Source: Tanytarsus gracilentus (taxonomy: Eukaryota > Arthropoda > Insecta > Diptera > Chironomidae). From it: a DNA stretch of 64,000 nt. Below are positions 34,901 through 43,800 of this stretch, in pieces. A program made the position numbers and the translations under genes. Positions within the stretch are counted from its first letter, which is position 1, and every line of letters begins with the position of its first letter. The notes beneath the pieces were generated by a model. It made no database searches. It was not told the origin of the DNA and saw only the letters and a program-made list of their open reading frames with translations. Where the stretch lies: NCBI GenBank assembly GCA_038502055.1, contig JAXRKN010000026.1:434001-498000 (forward strand). The letters run 5' to 3'.

Positions 34901-36283
34901 GAGCAATTCAAACATGTTGAACTCGAAGAATAAAAAAAAAGATTCAAGTCATCGCGAGCGAGACTTCGATTGAGGTTACAATAATATTTCATTCAATTTC
35001 AATTAAGATTCATTAAATTTCATTTGGTGGCACATGAGAATTCGACGATGATGTCTTGGTACCCACATTTAATTATTAATTGTTCACATATGAACAATTT
35101 ATCGTAAAAAACCCTTTAGCACCCGCTGGATGATGAGAAAATGTTCGTTTAAATGATGCAGGAACTCATTTGTGTATTTTATATCAAATTTAATGAAATT
35201 CCATCATCATTGAAATATTTGCTTATTTGATTAATTGACGTTCATTGTGTGAATTGATTTTCGTCTCTCTATAACAGCTAATTGTTACAAAAACAACAAC
35301 TTCATTTCCACATTGACCTCTACAAGTCACATTTAAAATTATAGCGTTGCTGCGTTGTCAAAAAAAAAGAATATTTTATGGTAATTTCGATATTGCTCGA
35401 TCGACAGGAAACTCGACCGATGGTTGATTGTGAAAATTTATAATTTCATTAACTAATTCATTTTTTTTTCTTTTCAGTTACTCTTTTTATTATTTTTTTA
35501 ACATTATGCATGACCTATAGCCACTCACCATTTAAATGTATTATAATTTTTTAACCAACACTCATTTCTCTTCTCTCTTTTTTCAGTTTAACATTTTTAT
35601 TCATCATTTCAATTAACCATAAAAGCACTTTATTTAATTAAGCATTTATCATTTCGTACCTCACACAAACACTCACACACGCACGTATAAAAAATTGAAA
35701 AATCCTCAGGCTATCTTTGGCAAACTAATTGTGAATGGTTCATGAGGTTAAAGGTGTAAATTTGGCACATTTTTCAATTCCCAAGAAAATGTTTTTCTTC
35801 TTTTCTAGCGATTCTCGAAATGGTGCCAAATTTTTCACACTTTTAACCTCCCACAAAAAGAGCTCAAATTTATTATTAATTTTCTTCTTTTTCCCCATAG
35901 ATGCATGTGGTCTCTCCGATGTTTCGCACATTGAGTCTCTCCAAGAGAAGTCTCAATGTGCACTCGAAGAGTATTGTCGTACGCAATATCCAAATCAACC
36001 GACGCGATTTGGGAAGCTTCTCCTACGCTTACCATCGCTGAGGACTGTATCGTCACAGGTGAGAGATTTCAATTAATTACTTAAGTTTTAACGTATTTTA
36101 AAGTTTTTAAATTTGTGTGTGTGCCAAAAAAAATTAACTCGAACTAAAAAGTTTCAATCCTTACAGGTTATCGAGCAGCTCTTTTTTGTTCGCTTAGTGG
36201 GTAAGACGCCGATTGAGACGCTAATTCGTGACATGCTTTTGTCGGGAAGTAGTTTTTCATGGCCTTACCTACCATCTATGTGA
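5797..36283 (+). CDS. svp: Seven-up type 1, COUP-TF nuclear receptor (six exons)
   Basis: Orphan nuclear receptor of the COUP-TF/NR2F family. It binds DNA through a two-zinc-finger domain and in flies specifies photoreceptor, neuroblast and cardiac fates. The coding sequence joins 5797-6301, 10591-10740, 22942-23356, 23424-23563, 35901-36058 and 36167-36283. Every junction is GT-AG and the phases agree, giving 494 residues counted from the CTA codon at 5797. The DNA-binding domain is at about 150-222, with P-box CEGCKS split by intron 1. The ligand-binding domain runs from about 258 to the end, with the conserved DACGLSDVSHIESLQ and a C-terminus reading SFSWPYLPSM. The amino terminus matches fly Svp (SPSTAxGFFNPR), but there is no ATG in frame at the expected start: the previous in-frame stop is at 5683 and the first in-frame ATG is at 6049. 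The start is therefore unresolved. Identification is very secure. Confidence 0.95.
7800..7934. repeat. AT-rich hairpin element (MITE-like)
   Basis: The two ends are imperfect inverted copies: the left arm reads TTAGGGGTGAATCG then AAATTAGGGA, and the right arm in reverse complement reads TTAGGGTTTGTGATG then AAATTAGGGA. The interior is A/T-rich with no coding potential. Target-site duplication is unclear. Confidence 0.5.
8918..9028. repeat. AT-rich hairpin element with GTAAATTATGTAAC arms
   Basis: The left arm GGGATGTCCGTAAATTATG and the reverse complement of the right arm, GGGTTCGTAAGTTGTG, match over about 25 bp, with TGTAACTTT innermost on both sides. The interior is A/T-rich and the element is about 110 bp. 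GGGATG termini are shared with other elements in this window. Confidence 0.55.
10591..10740 (+). CDS. svp: svp coding exon 2: second zinc finger
   Basis: The exon is exactly 150 bases and encodes the end of finger one (CKSFFKRSVRRNLTYSC), the second finger (NCPIDQHHRNQCQYCRLRKC) and the start of the C-terminal extension LKMGMRRE. Acceptor TTGTTGCAG and donor GTAAGT are strong. Its phase matches exons 1 and 3. Confidence 0.95.
13846..13858. promoter_or_regulatory. Everted nuclear-receptor half-sites, spacer 1 (copy 1)
   Basis: TGACCAGTGGTCA is a perfect 13-bp palindrome of two TGGTCA/TGACCA half-sites separated by one base. Half-sites one base off AGGTCA can be bound by NR2F-class receptors. 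Binding here is inference. Confidence 0.3.
14632..14730. repeat. Hairpin element with GGGATG/CATCCC ends (copy 1)
   Basis: It begins AAGGGATGAACATTTG and ends GTTTCCATCCCT. The arms are imperfect inverted copies around an A/T-rich core. The element is about 99 bp and is duplicated with its host segment at 17672-17770. Confidence 0.5.
15383..15402. promoter_or_regulatory. Cluster of three nuclear-receptor-like half-sites (copy 1)
   Basis: TGACCAGTGACCAGTGGTCA contains two TGACCA half-sites as a direct repeat with one-base spacing (DR1 geometry), followed by an opposed TGGTCA. DR1 is a classic COUP-TF arrangement, though the half-site differs from AGGTCA by one base. Confidence 0.3.
16886..16898. 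promoter_or_regulatory. Everted nuclear-receptor half-sites, spacer 1 (copy 2)
   Basis: Second copy of the TGACCAGTGGTCA palindrome, produced by the tandem duplication. Confidence 0.3.
17672..17770. repeat. Hairpin element with GGGATG/CATCCC ends (copy 2)
   Basis: Identical to the element at 14632-14730. It was carried by the tandem duplication rather than by a separate insertion. Confidence 0.5.
18423..18442. promoter_or_regulatory. Cluster of three nuclear-receptor-like half-sites (copy 2)
   Basis: Second copy of the half-site cluster at 15383, with the same sequence and the same orientation. Confidence 0.3.
22942..23356 (+). CDS. svp: svp coding exon 3: hinge and first half of ligand-binding domain
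   Basis: Acceptor TTAATACAG. The exon completes the Ala of RREAVQRGRVPP and encodes the hinge (TQPPGITGMHGQYLTNG). It then encodes the ligand-binding domain core: HSYLSSYISLLLRAEPYPTS, NIMGIDNICELAARLLFSAV, DLQVTDQVALLRLVWSELFV and PLHVAPLLAAAGLHA. Donor GTAAGT is at 23357. One extra Thr in YGQTCMQ compared with the fly sequence is the only indel I notice here. Confidence 0.95.
23424..23563 (+). CDS. svp: svp coding exon 4 (type 1 form)
   Basis: Follows a 67-bp intron ending TTCCACAG. It encodes SPMAADRVVAFMDHIRIF, QEQVEKLKALHVDSAEYS and CLKAIVLFTT, a highly conserved COUP-TF block. The donor GTAAGC at 23564 is used for type 1. When it is not used, the same frame continues into the type 2 tail. 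Confidence 0.93.
23564..24159 (+). CDS. svp: svp type 2-specific tail
   Basis: An in-frame continuation past the type 1 donor for about 198 residues to TGA. A short ordered start (GKLLDILFVDTPALLSKINQ) is followed by Ser/Asn/Thr-rich sequence and a final FSPYSWNGRR. Conservation of both ends with the fly type 2 protein, from memory, argues that this is real coding sequence and not intron. Confidence 0.85.
24434..24451 (+). terminator. Polyadenylation signals for svp type 2
   Basis: Two AATAAA hexamers at 24434-24439 and 24446-24451, about 275 bp after the type 2 stop codon and followed by a T-rich stretch. They fit the 3' end of the short transcript. Confidence 0.5.
25807..27237. mobile_element. 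Outer Transib-like non-autonomous DNA transposon
   Basis: The left end begins CACAGTGGTTTCAGTCTGAA. The right end in reverse complement reads CACAGTGGATTCAATCTGAA (18 of 20 match). Both ends are flanked by the 5-bp repeat CAATT (25802-25806 and 27238-27242). A CACWRTG terminus with a 5-bp target duplication is the hallmark of Transib, the superfamily related to RAG1. With the inner insertion removed the element is about 637 bp and has no transposase, so it is non-autonomous. No open frame in it looks like protein. Assignment rests on termini and target duplication only. Confidence 0.75.
25974..26762. mobile_element. Inner Transib-like non-autonomous DNA transposon
   Basis: A 789-bp element inserted into the outer one. 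Its ends begin CACTATGAGATAATTTCATT and match each other as inverted repeats in 35 of the first 36 positions. The flanking 5-bp repeat CGAAG is perfect (25969-25973 and 26763-26767). The interior has no transposase. Near-identical arms and an intact target duplication indicate a younger insertion than the outer element, whose arms are shorter and more diverged. Confidence 0.8.
28888..29264. repeat. A-rich / G-run low-complexity block
   Basis: About 375 bp made almost only of A runs (one more than 60 long), with scattered T and G runs and palindromic AAAATTTT patterns near 29100. Both edges carry GGGGGGAAA. It may be an expanded poly-A tract or poorly resolved consensus sequence. The Lys/Phe homopolymer frames it produces are not genes. 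Confidence 0.85.
30129..30280. repeat. AT-rich hairpin element (GGGATG.../...CCGTCC)
   Basis: The left end is GTGGGATGAAAATTTTAATT and the right end AAATTCCGTCCTTT. These are imperfect inverted copies around a core with TTTAACGG. It resembles the element near 34.2 kb. Confidence 0.4.
34242..34369. repeat. AT-rich hairpin element (GGATGG.../...CCGTCCC)
   Basis: The left end is CAGGATGGAAAATTTAATTT and the right end CATTCCGTCCCAC, so the ends are GGATGGAA and GGACGGAA as inverted repeats. The interior is A/T only. Confidence 0.4.
35901..36058 (+). CDS. svp: svp coding exon 5 (type 1): late ligand-binding domain
   Basis: Acceptor TTCCCCATAG. It encodes DACGLSDVSHIESLQEKS, QCALEEYCRTQYPNQPTRFG and KLLLRLPSLRTVSSQ, all strongly conserved in COUP-TF proteins. 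Donor GTGAGA is at 36059. Only type 1 contains this exon. Confidence 0.95.
36167..36283 (+). CDS. svp: svp coding exon 6 (type 1): AF-2 region and stop
   Basis: Follows a 108-bp intron ending CCTTACAG. It encodes VIEQLFFVRLVGKTPIETLI, then RDMLLSGSSFSWPYLPSM and TGA at 36281-36283. The stop is followed by C (TGAC), the context regarded as leakiest in insects. Confidence 0.93.
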   Translation, partial: VIEQLFFVRLVGKTPIETLIRDMLLSGSSFSWPYLPSM

Positions 36284-36886
36284 CACACGGGTGCGCTGTG
36301 GCGACAATTAGCGACGACCACCTGATCCACGTCATCGCAACCATTCTACAATGGTTCGACAATCTCTTCACTTCCCACTTCATCTGCGTCAACCGTTGGT
36401 ACTGACTCGAGTTGCTTCAACTCTGCGGCAACTAGCACTTCATCGGTGATCGATCCACTTTTGGGCACGTCCGGTCTATTTAATTCTTCTTCCTCTTCCT
36501 CACCATCCGCCACTTTTGCAACGGCAAATCCATCATTTTATGCAAATTGCTATGCCGCTTTGTCCGCATCCACATTCTCTGGCACAATGGGCTCTTCAAA
36601 TATGATGAATGGCATGAATTTCTTTAATCTCAACACATCAAACACTTCGGGTTCCCTTTTTGGCTCGACTAGTGCCGGCGGTCCTGGATCAAGTGTAACA
36701 TCGACTTACAAAGAGAGCTGTAAATATGGATCATCAACGCATGACGATGAAGACATCGAAAATGAAGACGATAGTGAGCGAATGATGTCGGAGAATGGAA
36801 CACATTTAAGTAAAGCAAATAGTTATGATAGAAATACCGAGAGAGGAGCGACACTTGTTAATGGCGGTGAGGAAAACGCCGACTAA
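36284..36886 (+). other. Coding-like frame in register after the svp type 1 stop
   Basis: After the svp TGA the same frame runs 13 codons to a second TGA at 36323-36325. It is then open for 186 codons to TAA at 36884-36886. The translation looks like real protein: a Ser/Thr/Asn-rich part with an SSSSSS run and FYANCYAALSA, then an acidic part (DDEDIENEDDSERMM) and an end reading NGGEENAD. It could be a stop-codon read-through extension, an alternative 3' exon reached by splicing past the stops (AG at 36434-36435 is one candidate acceptor), or a decayed former C-terminus. I know of no homologue. Confidence 0.5.
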
Positions 36887-37185
36887 TAATTTTAAGAGAC
36901 AAAAATGTTTTAATCATCTATTAATGATCAACATATCCTTAACCCTTCTGCTAATCTAGCTACTTTAAATTTCCCTAATCGTACTTACATTTAAGCGAAA
37001 ATTTCTCGAGCAAAAATTGGACGTAAAATTTCTATCACAAATAATATCAACCGTCCATGCTTCATAACTTTTTTCATTAATCAAAACTTTTTCTTTACTC
37101 TCCGTGCAATCTTTTTTATGTTTGTGATTTTCTCCCTTCAAAATTTTTTTACGAATTTAATCTAGTTTCTATGTTTGTGCGTGAG

Positions 37186-37315
37186 TTAGGTGACAAAATC
37201 AACATCAAAATTTAGGTTGAAAATTTAATTTAAAAAAAAATCAAACAAAAAATCTACAAAAATATTTTTGAATTTTTTTCCGTCACATAATTTACAAACT
37301 CACCCTGCTGCAATA
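37186..37315. repeat. AT-rich hairpin element in svp 3' UTR
   Basis: The left arm GTTAGGTGACAAAATC pairs imperfectly with the right arm GTCACATAATTTACAAACTC. The reverse complement of the right arm contains GTAAATTATGTGAC, like the element at 8918. The core is A/T-rich. Confidence 0.35.
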
Positions 37316-37682
37316 TTCATCAAAATTTGATTGAATCAAATTGATGACGCAAATGTAGAACAAAAGATTTAAACTCACACACTCTAATAATTATTATTTT
37401 ATGTTTTCTATTGCTTCACTCGCTTCTCGTAAAAGATGTTTAACAAAAAAATGTACTAAAAGAATTCTTTTGAAAGTCCAAAAAAAATATTCAAAAAATA
37501 TTTATATAGCAAAAATTATTATAAAATAATAATGATGAATAAAAAAAAGGTAATAAGCAATTTTTGATGGAAAAACGATGAAAATATTATTTAAACGTAT
37601 TTATAGCAAAAAAAAAGAAAGTGGATAGATCATGAATGCAGCATACTTCTAGTATCCCTCTCTTAGTCATGTAAGGCTTTTG

Positions 37683-37860
37683 AATAAATTTGTAAGTCAA
37701 TAAAATTCGCATCCAGAGACGATGATGTTCATTTGGAAGGAAAAATTATATAGTGTAATAACTCTGTAATGATTCAATGCAAACATCATTAAAAAATATT
37801 AAATCAAAACCTGCAATCATGTACATAATAAAATTATAAAAAAAATATCTCAATAAAAAG
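37683..37860 (+). terminator. Polyadenylation signals for svp type 1
   Basis: AATAAA occurs at 37683-37688 and 37699-37704, with further copies near 37830 and 37850, giving a 3' UTR of 1.4-1.6 kb after the type 1 stop. Sequence composition changes little, so the exact cleavage site is not visible. Confidence 0.45.
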
Positions 37861-40800
37861 AAAATTATCTCGGCAAGTTTTTAAAAATGAAATTGCGTTG
37901 CTTTATTTTTATGGCGTAGTAAGATTGAATGAATGGTGAAGTAATGATTTTTTTGCAATTTTTAAGTTCATCAATTGACAAATTCACATTTTCTTAATTA
38001 TAGTTCCGCTGTATATTTTTAATTTCAGCATGAAGTGAGTTACTCTTTAAAGTTTGTTTCCTAAAAATATAAAATGTTTTCTAATTTTCAATCAACATCA
38101 AAATTTGATTACAAATTTTTGACATTAAAAAATCTTTTCATTGCCTAATTTTTATTTCATCTTCCAAAATTTAAAAGACAACATCAATTAACTCCATTTT
38201 CATCTCCCTCATAAATTGATGATAAATGTTTTTCTTAATTTAAACATGTCATCATGCACGCTCATGTCGAGCTATTAGCTCATAATTTCGTATGTCAAAT
38301 TTCCAAAACTTTTCAGCCATATGTGTGAGAAAATTAAACAAGCAACAGATCCAGCATGAAGATGATGGCGAAAAGACATTTGTTTTCGCGCTTAAGGTGA
38401 AAAATCAATTTCGAAGAGAATTAAAAATTCATTTTGTGTGTGAAAGAGGAGAAAAACGGTAAATAAGATAAATGACGAGTGTAAATCATGTCTTTGGTTG
38501 GTCAAAAAGGTAAAGATTGCGAAAAAACCACACACTCACAACAAAACCATGTGGAGTGAATATTTATGGAAAATATTTATGAAGATGAGTTCACTTTTTT
38601 CGCACTTACATCAAAAAAACATACAATAGGCAAAAGAGGGAGGCGAAAGTTTGTACACATAGAAATGATAAGCCATAAATCTCCTATGAGATCTCATGTG
38701 GATCTCCAAAATAAATATTTTTCACCCTCAAAATATTCGCACACACACATTGCCTCATTAATATTCTATATATGATTGTTTTGGCAGTGATTTAATAGCT
38801 TGATTTATTGAGCTTGAATCGTGCGTGCTCTCCACTGTGGAGAAAATTAATTTGCAATAATCTTTTTGTCGGGCCCGAATTAAAGGCCCCGATAATTCAG
38901 CAAATAGCTTTACAAATCCATTTTGCATGAGTTGAGCAATAAATCTCTTGAACTTACATAACAAGTCTTGCGTTCAACCTCTTTAGTGTTCTGACAATAG
39001 AAATTAAGAGAGTTCTCATGGTGAAGAGAATTTTTTTATCGATTGGTGACAAAAAGGATAAAAATAAATGAGGTCACAAAATTATTATATTATCTCCGCA
39101 TTGAGGCACTTGATAAGCGTCATCATGATCTTTATTCATGTCATTTTTTCTCTGCCGCATGACTTAATTAAAATGTCTTAACAATGAGACACTCACCGAT
39201 ACAATAGAAAGAGGTTAATGATGGTGGAGAAAAAGAATGGTGAACGGTATGCACTTCATGACACAAAAAAAAACATGCAAACTCAATCATCACTTGTCAT
39301 AGTTCATCTTCTTTCCGCTTTAGACGCTCGACTCATTTCACAGTTCTAGTGCCACGATGTCGTGTTAAAAGTGAGGAAAATTTAAACTTGCTGAACTTCA
39401 CTTTCTGGTCGAAGACACGACACTTTTTTATGTCTCTTCGCGCATTCATGTCTGAGAGGAGAGAAAAGGGTAAAGAATTATTTTTTTCGACAGTTTCAAA
39501 CCTGCGCTTTGTTCAATAAATTTTCATTTGCCAGTGGCGATTTCTTAAAAGGAGAGAAGAGGAAAAAAGGCATTAACGCCAATTTGTGTCGCTTTAATGA
39601 ATGTGATCGAAGTGTTTATGATAATGAAAATTTACTCAGTCAACAGCACACTAAAAGTCGTGTACTTCATTTGCATCTTCATGGGCTGGAGCGACTTCTT
39701 AATGTCATTAACTGCAAGTCTATCCAAACACAAAAAAAAGTATCTATGGAAATTAATCTTGTTATGTGCACAACAAGTGTAATGCCTTCACATGACTTGC
39801 GTTCATTTTCTGCGCGGCAATTTGCTTGCTATTAACTTTAATTATCGTTTTTCTTCTCGTTTCAGTTTCGAAAATTCACTTCTTTTTTTTGGTTGATCAA
39901 TCTTTGTTTAATTTTTCTTCCTCTCCATTCCATCTTGTGCCGTCCAATTTTCTTCACTCGCTCTCAAATGTCAAACATCCATGGAAGAGTGTGTGAGCGA
40001 TCACGAAAGTGCTTACGAGATGAAAATTGTCGAAATCATCGCTCAGTATGATATGCGATTAATGGAAATTGACACTAAGTGTGCGCACGTGGACTCCAAC
40101 TTCTTCTTACCTTACCGAAATTTCTCACCTGTCAATTTCACATTCCATTCTCATCATTAAAAGCTTTTATTTATTAAATTAATTATTCAATTATCCGTGT
40201 TTGATAATACACGTCATGACTGTCATTAATTCAACGTTGAAAATAATTAAAAATCGAACAGAAAATAATTATAATTTAAAATTTGTAATGGTCACTGCTT
40301 TAACCTGCTGCAAAATATTTGTAGCTGGCACACTTTTACAACAATGATTGCGAGCACATGTGAAAAGAGGTAAAATGTCAAGCGCGATCATAGGCTGAAA
40401 TGGGAGCTCATTTCTGCTTGATTAGTGCCTCTGACCTCGTCGATATAATATATCGTACTTATTTCATCATATTGCAAACAGTAAGAAGCAATCAATATTA
40501 ATCCATGCACACCACATTTTACAAGATTTATCTCTTTATTTTTTTTCCTCCTATGCCTCGATATGCGAATTTCATTTCTTCTCCACAGTGATGATCATAG
40601 AGAGAGAATGTTTTACAACTTGTATGATGCACTTCACTTGCGTTTTACATGCAACGCAATAGAGATAGGGATTTTGTGGGAAGAAGCTCGCATAGAAAAG
40701 CTTTCCCATCAACACTCGATGGCTTGCATTTTACTTTAAGACCTCATAAAATACCTTTTTATTAATAAAAAAATTCTATTTATTTTATATACACAGCACA

Positions 40801-43800
40801 CAGTCATCGCGCGAAGCGATTGTGGCACGATAATTTTTTATTTTCGCACAAATATGCCAATAGGTTTTTATTGGTTTTTGATTTATTGAACGAGAAATTT
40901 TTTACCATCTCATTTTGGCACACACGTATCGCATATTTTTTTATAAATAAATATTTTATTCTCTCTCACTCTCTTGTGTGTGAAATTCCGCGAAAATTGT
41001 GCGAAAGTCCCGCGATGGTGATGATGATAAGTATGTCTGAAAACTCGGTTGGAAACTCTCCGCCGACTCTCTCACTCTCCATAATAAAGTTTTTTTTTGT
41101 GCTTAGTGAGAGCATGTTGCGAGTGCAAAAGAAATAATTTCAAGGAACATCTGGCCGAAGTGGCAAACTTCGGAGATAATGACACGATATCTCTCGAATG
41201 AGAATATTCTAATGCTGAGTTCACATCATCGAGCAATAGCACTTTTATTGTTATAAGCGAGGAGAGAAATTAATGCGATGATCATAAATTTTACAAGCGC
41301 GCACATTACAAAGAGAAATCCCATTGTTTGCAAACTGTTCTTGGGATTTTTCTCTCAATATTTACCTGAAGCGTATGTGAAGCACCTTCAAGAATTTACT
41401 CAAAAAAAAAACTTTTAATCCTTTTCATAGATTCACCAACTATCCAAAAAAACTTTTTAATCTTTATTAATAGCTTAAATATTAAAATGAACCCTTTTGT
41501 TTCTTTTTGTGATAGCATAACAAATAGGATTGATGTGATGCTTTTAATTGTTTATCAACATCTGACATTTGACATCATAAAGAGTCTGATGGAAACCTAG
41601 GAGAAAAAAAAATTCAAATCCAGGAAAATTAAAAAATATTTTTTTAAAATTTTCCTGAATTTAAAAAAACTTAACGTATTTATGGAAATTAAATGAAATT
41701 TATTTTTCAATGTTCAGTAGATACTTTCAATCTTAATTCCCACAAAATTCTGATTAAATCTCCGCCCCTAGTACCCCAAAAATAAAAACTTTCAATCAAC
41801 CTCATCTGACACATATGCGATGGGTGTCAAATTAAAAATTTTAATTTCTAACTTTTTGCTTAGATTAAAATTCTCCTTCGCAGTAAAATATAATGAAGGA
41901 TGTCCCTAATGGCAAAAAGTGTATTGTTGCCTCGTCTCAATGATCAAAGGGTAAAGATGAATACAAAAACATTTTTCATCCCCTTCATCGCTTCCGTATA
42001 AATTTATGAAAAGGATAAAGTATTTTTCCATTTGTTTGGTGGTTTTTGCTTGTTGAATAGAAATCAAATTCGTAAATAATACAGAAAGCCGCTAAAACCA
42101 CCCTCGCACGTTTTCAGTGTCTAACCACCAATTATGCAAATACAAATCGTATTAAATTTATTTACTTGCACTCTCAGCTTTTCAATTCACGTCAAAATGT
42201 TTTTCCTTCATCATCCTTTCCGCAACCTCAAAACGGTGTCCGACAATAAAGTGAAAATTTTGAAAATGATAGCTTCATAAATATGAAGTCGAAAATTATG
42301 CAATAAATTACAGTTGAGATTTTTTTATCGTTGTCCTAAGCCTTTTCAAGATCTCTTACGTAATAAAATTTAATGGTCCGAGAAATGAAAGAAAATTTGA
42401 ATTTTTAGAAAATCTTATATGATCTGAAAGGATCATTTTTATGGTCAACTTGATGTGCGTAGACATAAGGATGCGGATACAATGAAAATGTGCAAGATAA
42501 GGGGTTGCTTTTACTTTTGTATGTGTGTGCTTGAGATTTACATAAATTTAATTTTTTGTCTTCGAATACGGAAATTAAGTTGGTGAGGTTTTATCAGGAC
42601 CCGATAGGTGATTTTAATTCTAATTTATTTCCTCCACAAGCATTTTTGCTTTCTCATGCCTTTTCTTATGACTCATGTTCGAATTCATATCGTTTTCAGC
42701 AAACAAGCGAAGAGCGCGAGAATCGCGAAGAATTTTTAAATTATAGTTATCAAAACTGATGATTAACATGAACAATTGGGAATTTTCAATGAATTGTTTC
42801 TTAATAATTTTCATTCTCCACTTTCAGCTGTAGTTATTGAAACTTGTTAACAACAATGTCGCATATCATCTCATGAATAATATTTAAATTGTTGTCTCAT
42901 TTATTTATGTGCAGAATTAAGAGGTTCTTATGATATATGTAATCATCTGAATGAAAATTTCTGAATAACCTACCACAAAAATCTGTTGCTGAATGCTGCG
43001 AAGGAGATTGAAGTTGAATGGAATTTTTCTTTGACTTTAAAAAATTTTTTTTTTAAATTTCTAAAATTTAATTTTGAATTTATAAAATTAAAACTTTTCA
43101 ATAAAAAATTCCAAAAGCCTTTGCTAATACCACAAATTCCATCCTCCAAAAAAAATCACGTGTTTAATTTATAGCACATGAAGAAAATATGAAACAATGG
43201 ACTAAAAATATTATTTTGATCGGATCATATTGTTCATTTTAGCTCTCGCTCTTTATCTTTAATACGCTTTGGCTCTTTTCTCTCTCTCCTTTCTTATATA
43301 TTGTCGATAGTCAAATGCATATTCATAACTGAACCGTTAACAATCGATCGAAATGAGCGAAAAAAATGTATTGAAGAAATAAATTTTCAACGGAGATCAC
43401 GATGCGCTTTGTTTGATCGAATGGGCGTCGTTTGCCTCAACTCTCTTGTCGATCGATCGATCGCTGATTTCTTTTATTTTCGCGGGAGAGTCTGAATAAG
43501 AGGAAGACGAAGAAAGAAAGAGGTGCCATACGGATAACAAATATTGTGCCGATTTAGTTTGCAAAAAAAAATAATTAAATTCATCTCTCACACACCAGCT
43601 GATGGAGTTGACCTAAATATATTAAAATCATATTAATTTCTTACTGCCCCACAGCATCATAATTATACGCTTCTTTTGAAGGGAGTTCGAGGGGAAATTG
43701 CATGAGGAAATAATTCGTAAAACTTCCGTGCCTCAACTTCTTAATTATGATTGCAGTTCCTCAACTCATTAACTGATGAAACACAGAGGAGAAAATCGAA

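Larger units (their letters stand above)
24460..35900 (+). other. svp intron 4 beyond the type 2 3' end
   Basis: The type 1 intron runs from 23564 to 35900 and ends TTCCCCATAG. No coding exon is recognised in this portion. It contains the nested Transib-like elements, the A-rich block near 29 kb and hairpin elements near 30.1 and 34.2 kb. A DR1-like pair AGGTTA-A-AGGTGT lies at 35745-35757, about 140 bp before exon 5. Confidence 0.7.

Noticed and set aside
36240..36407. Shifted frame across the svp stop reading into WFDNLFTSHFICVNRWY
   Set aside because: It is open by chance for about 50 codons and ends at TGA. The in-register frame downstream is far longer and more protein-like, so a frameshift explanation is not favoured.
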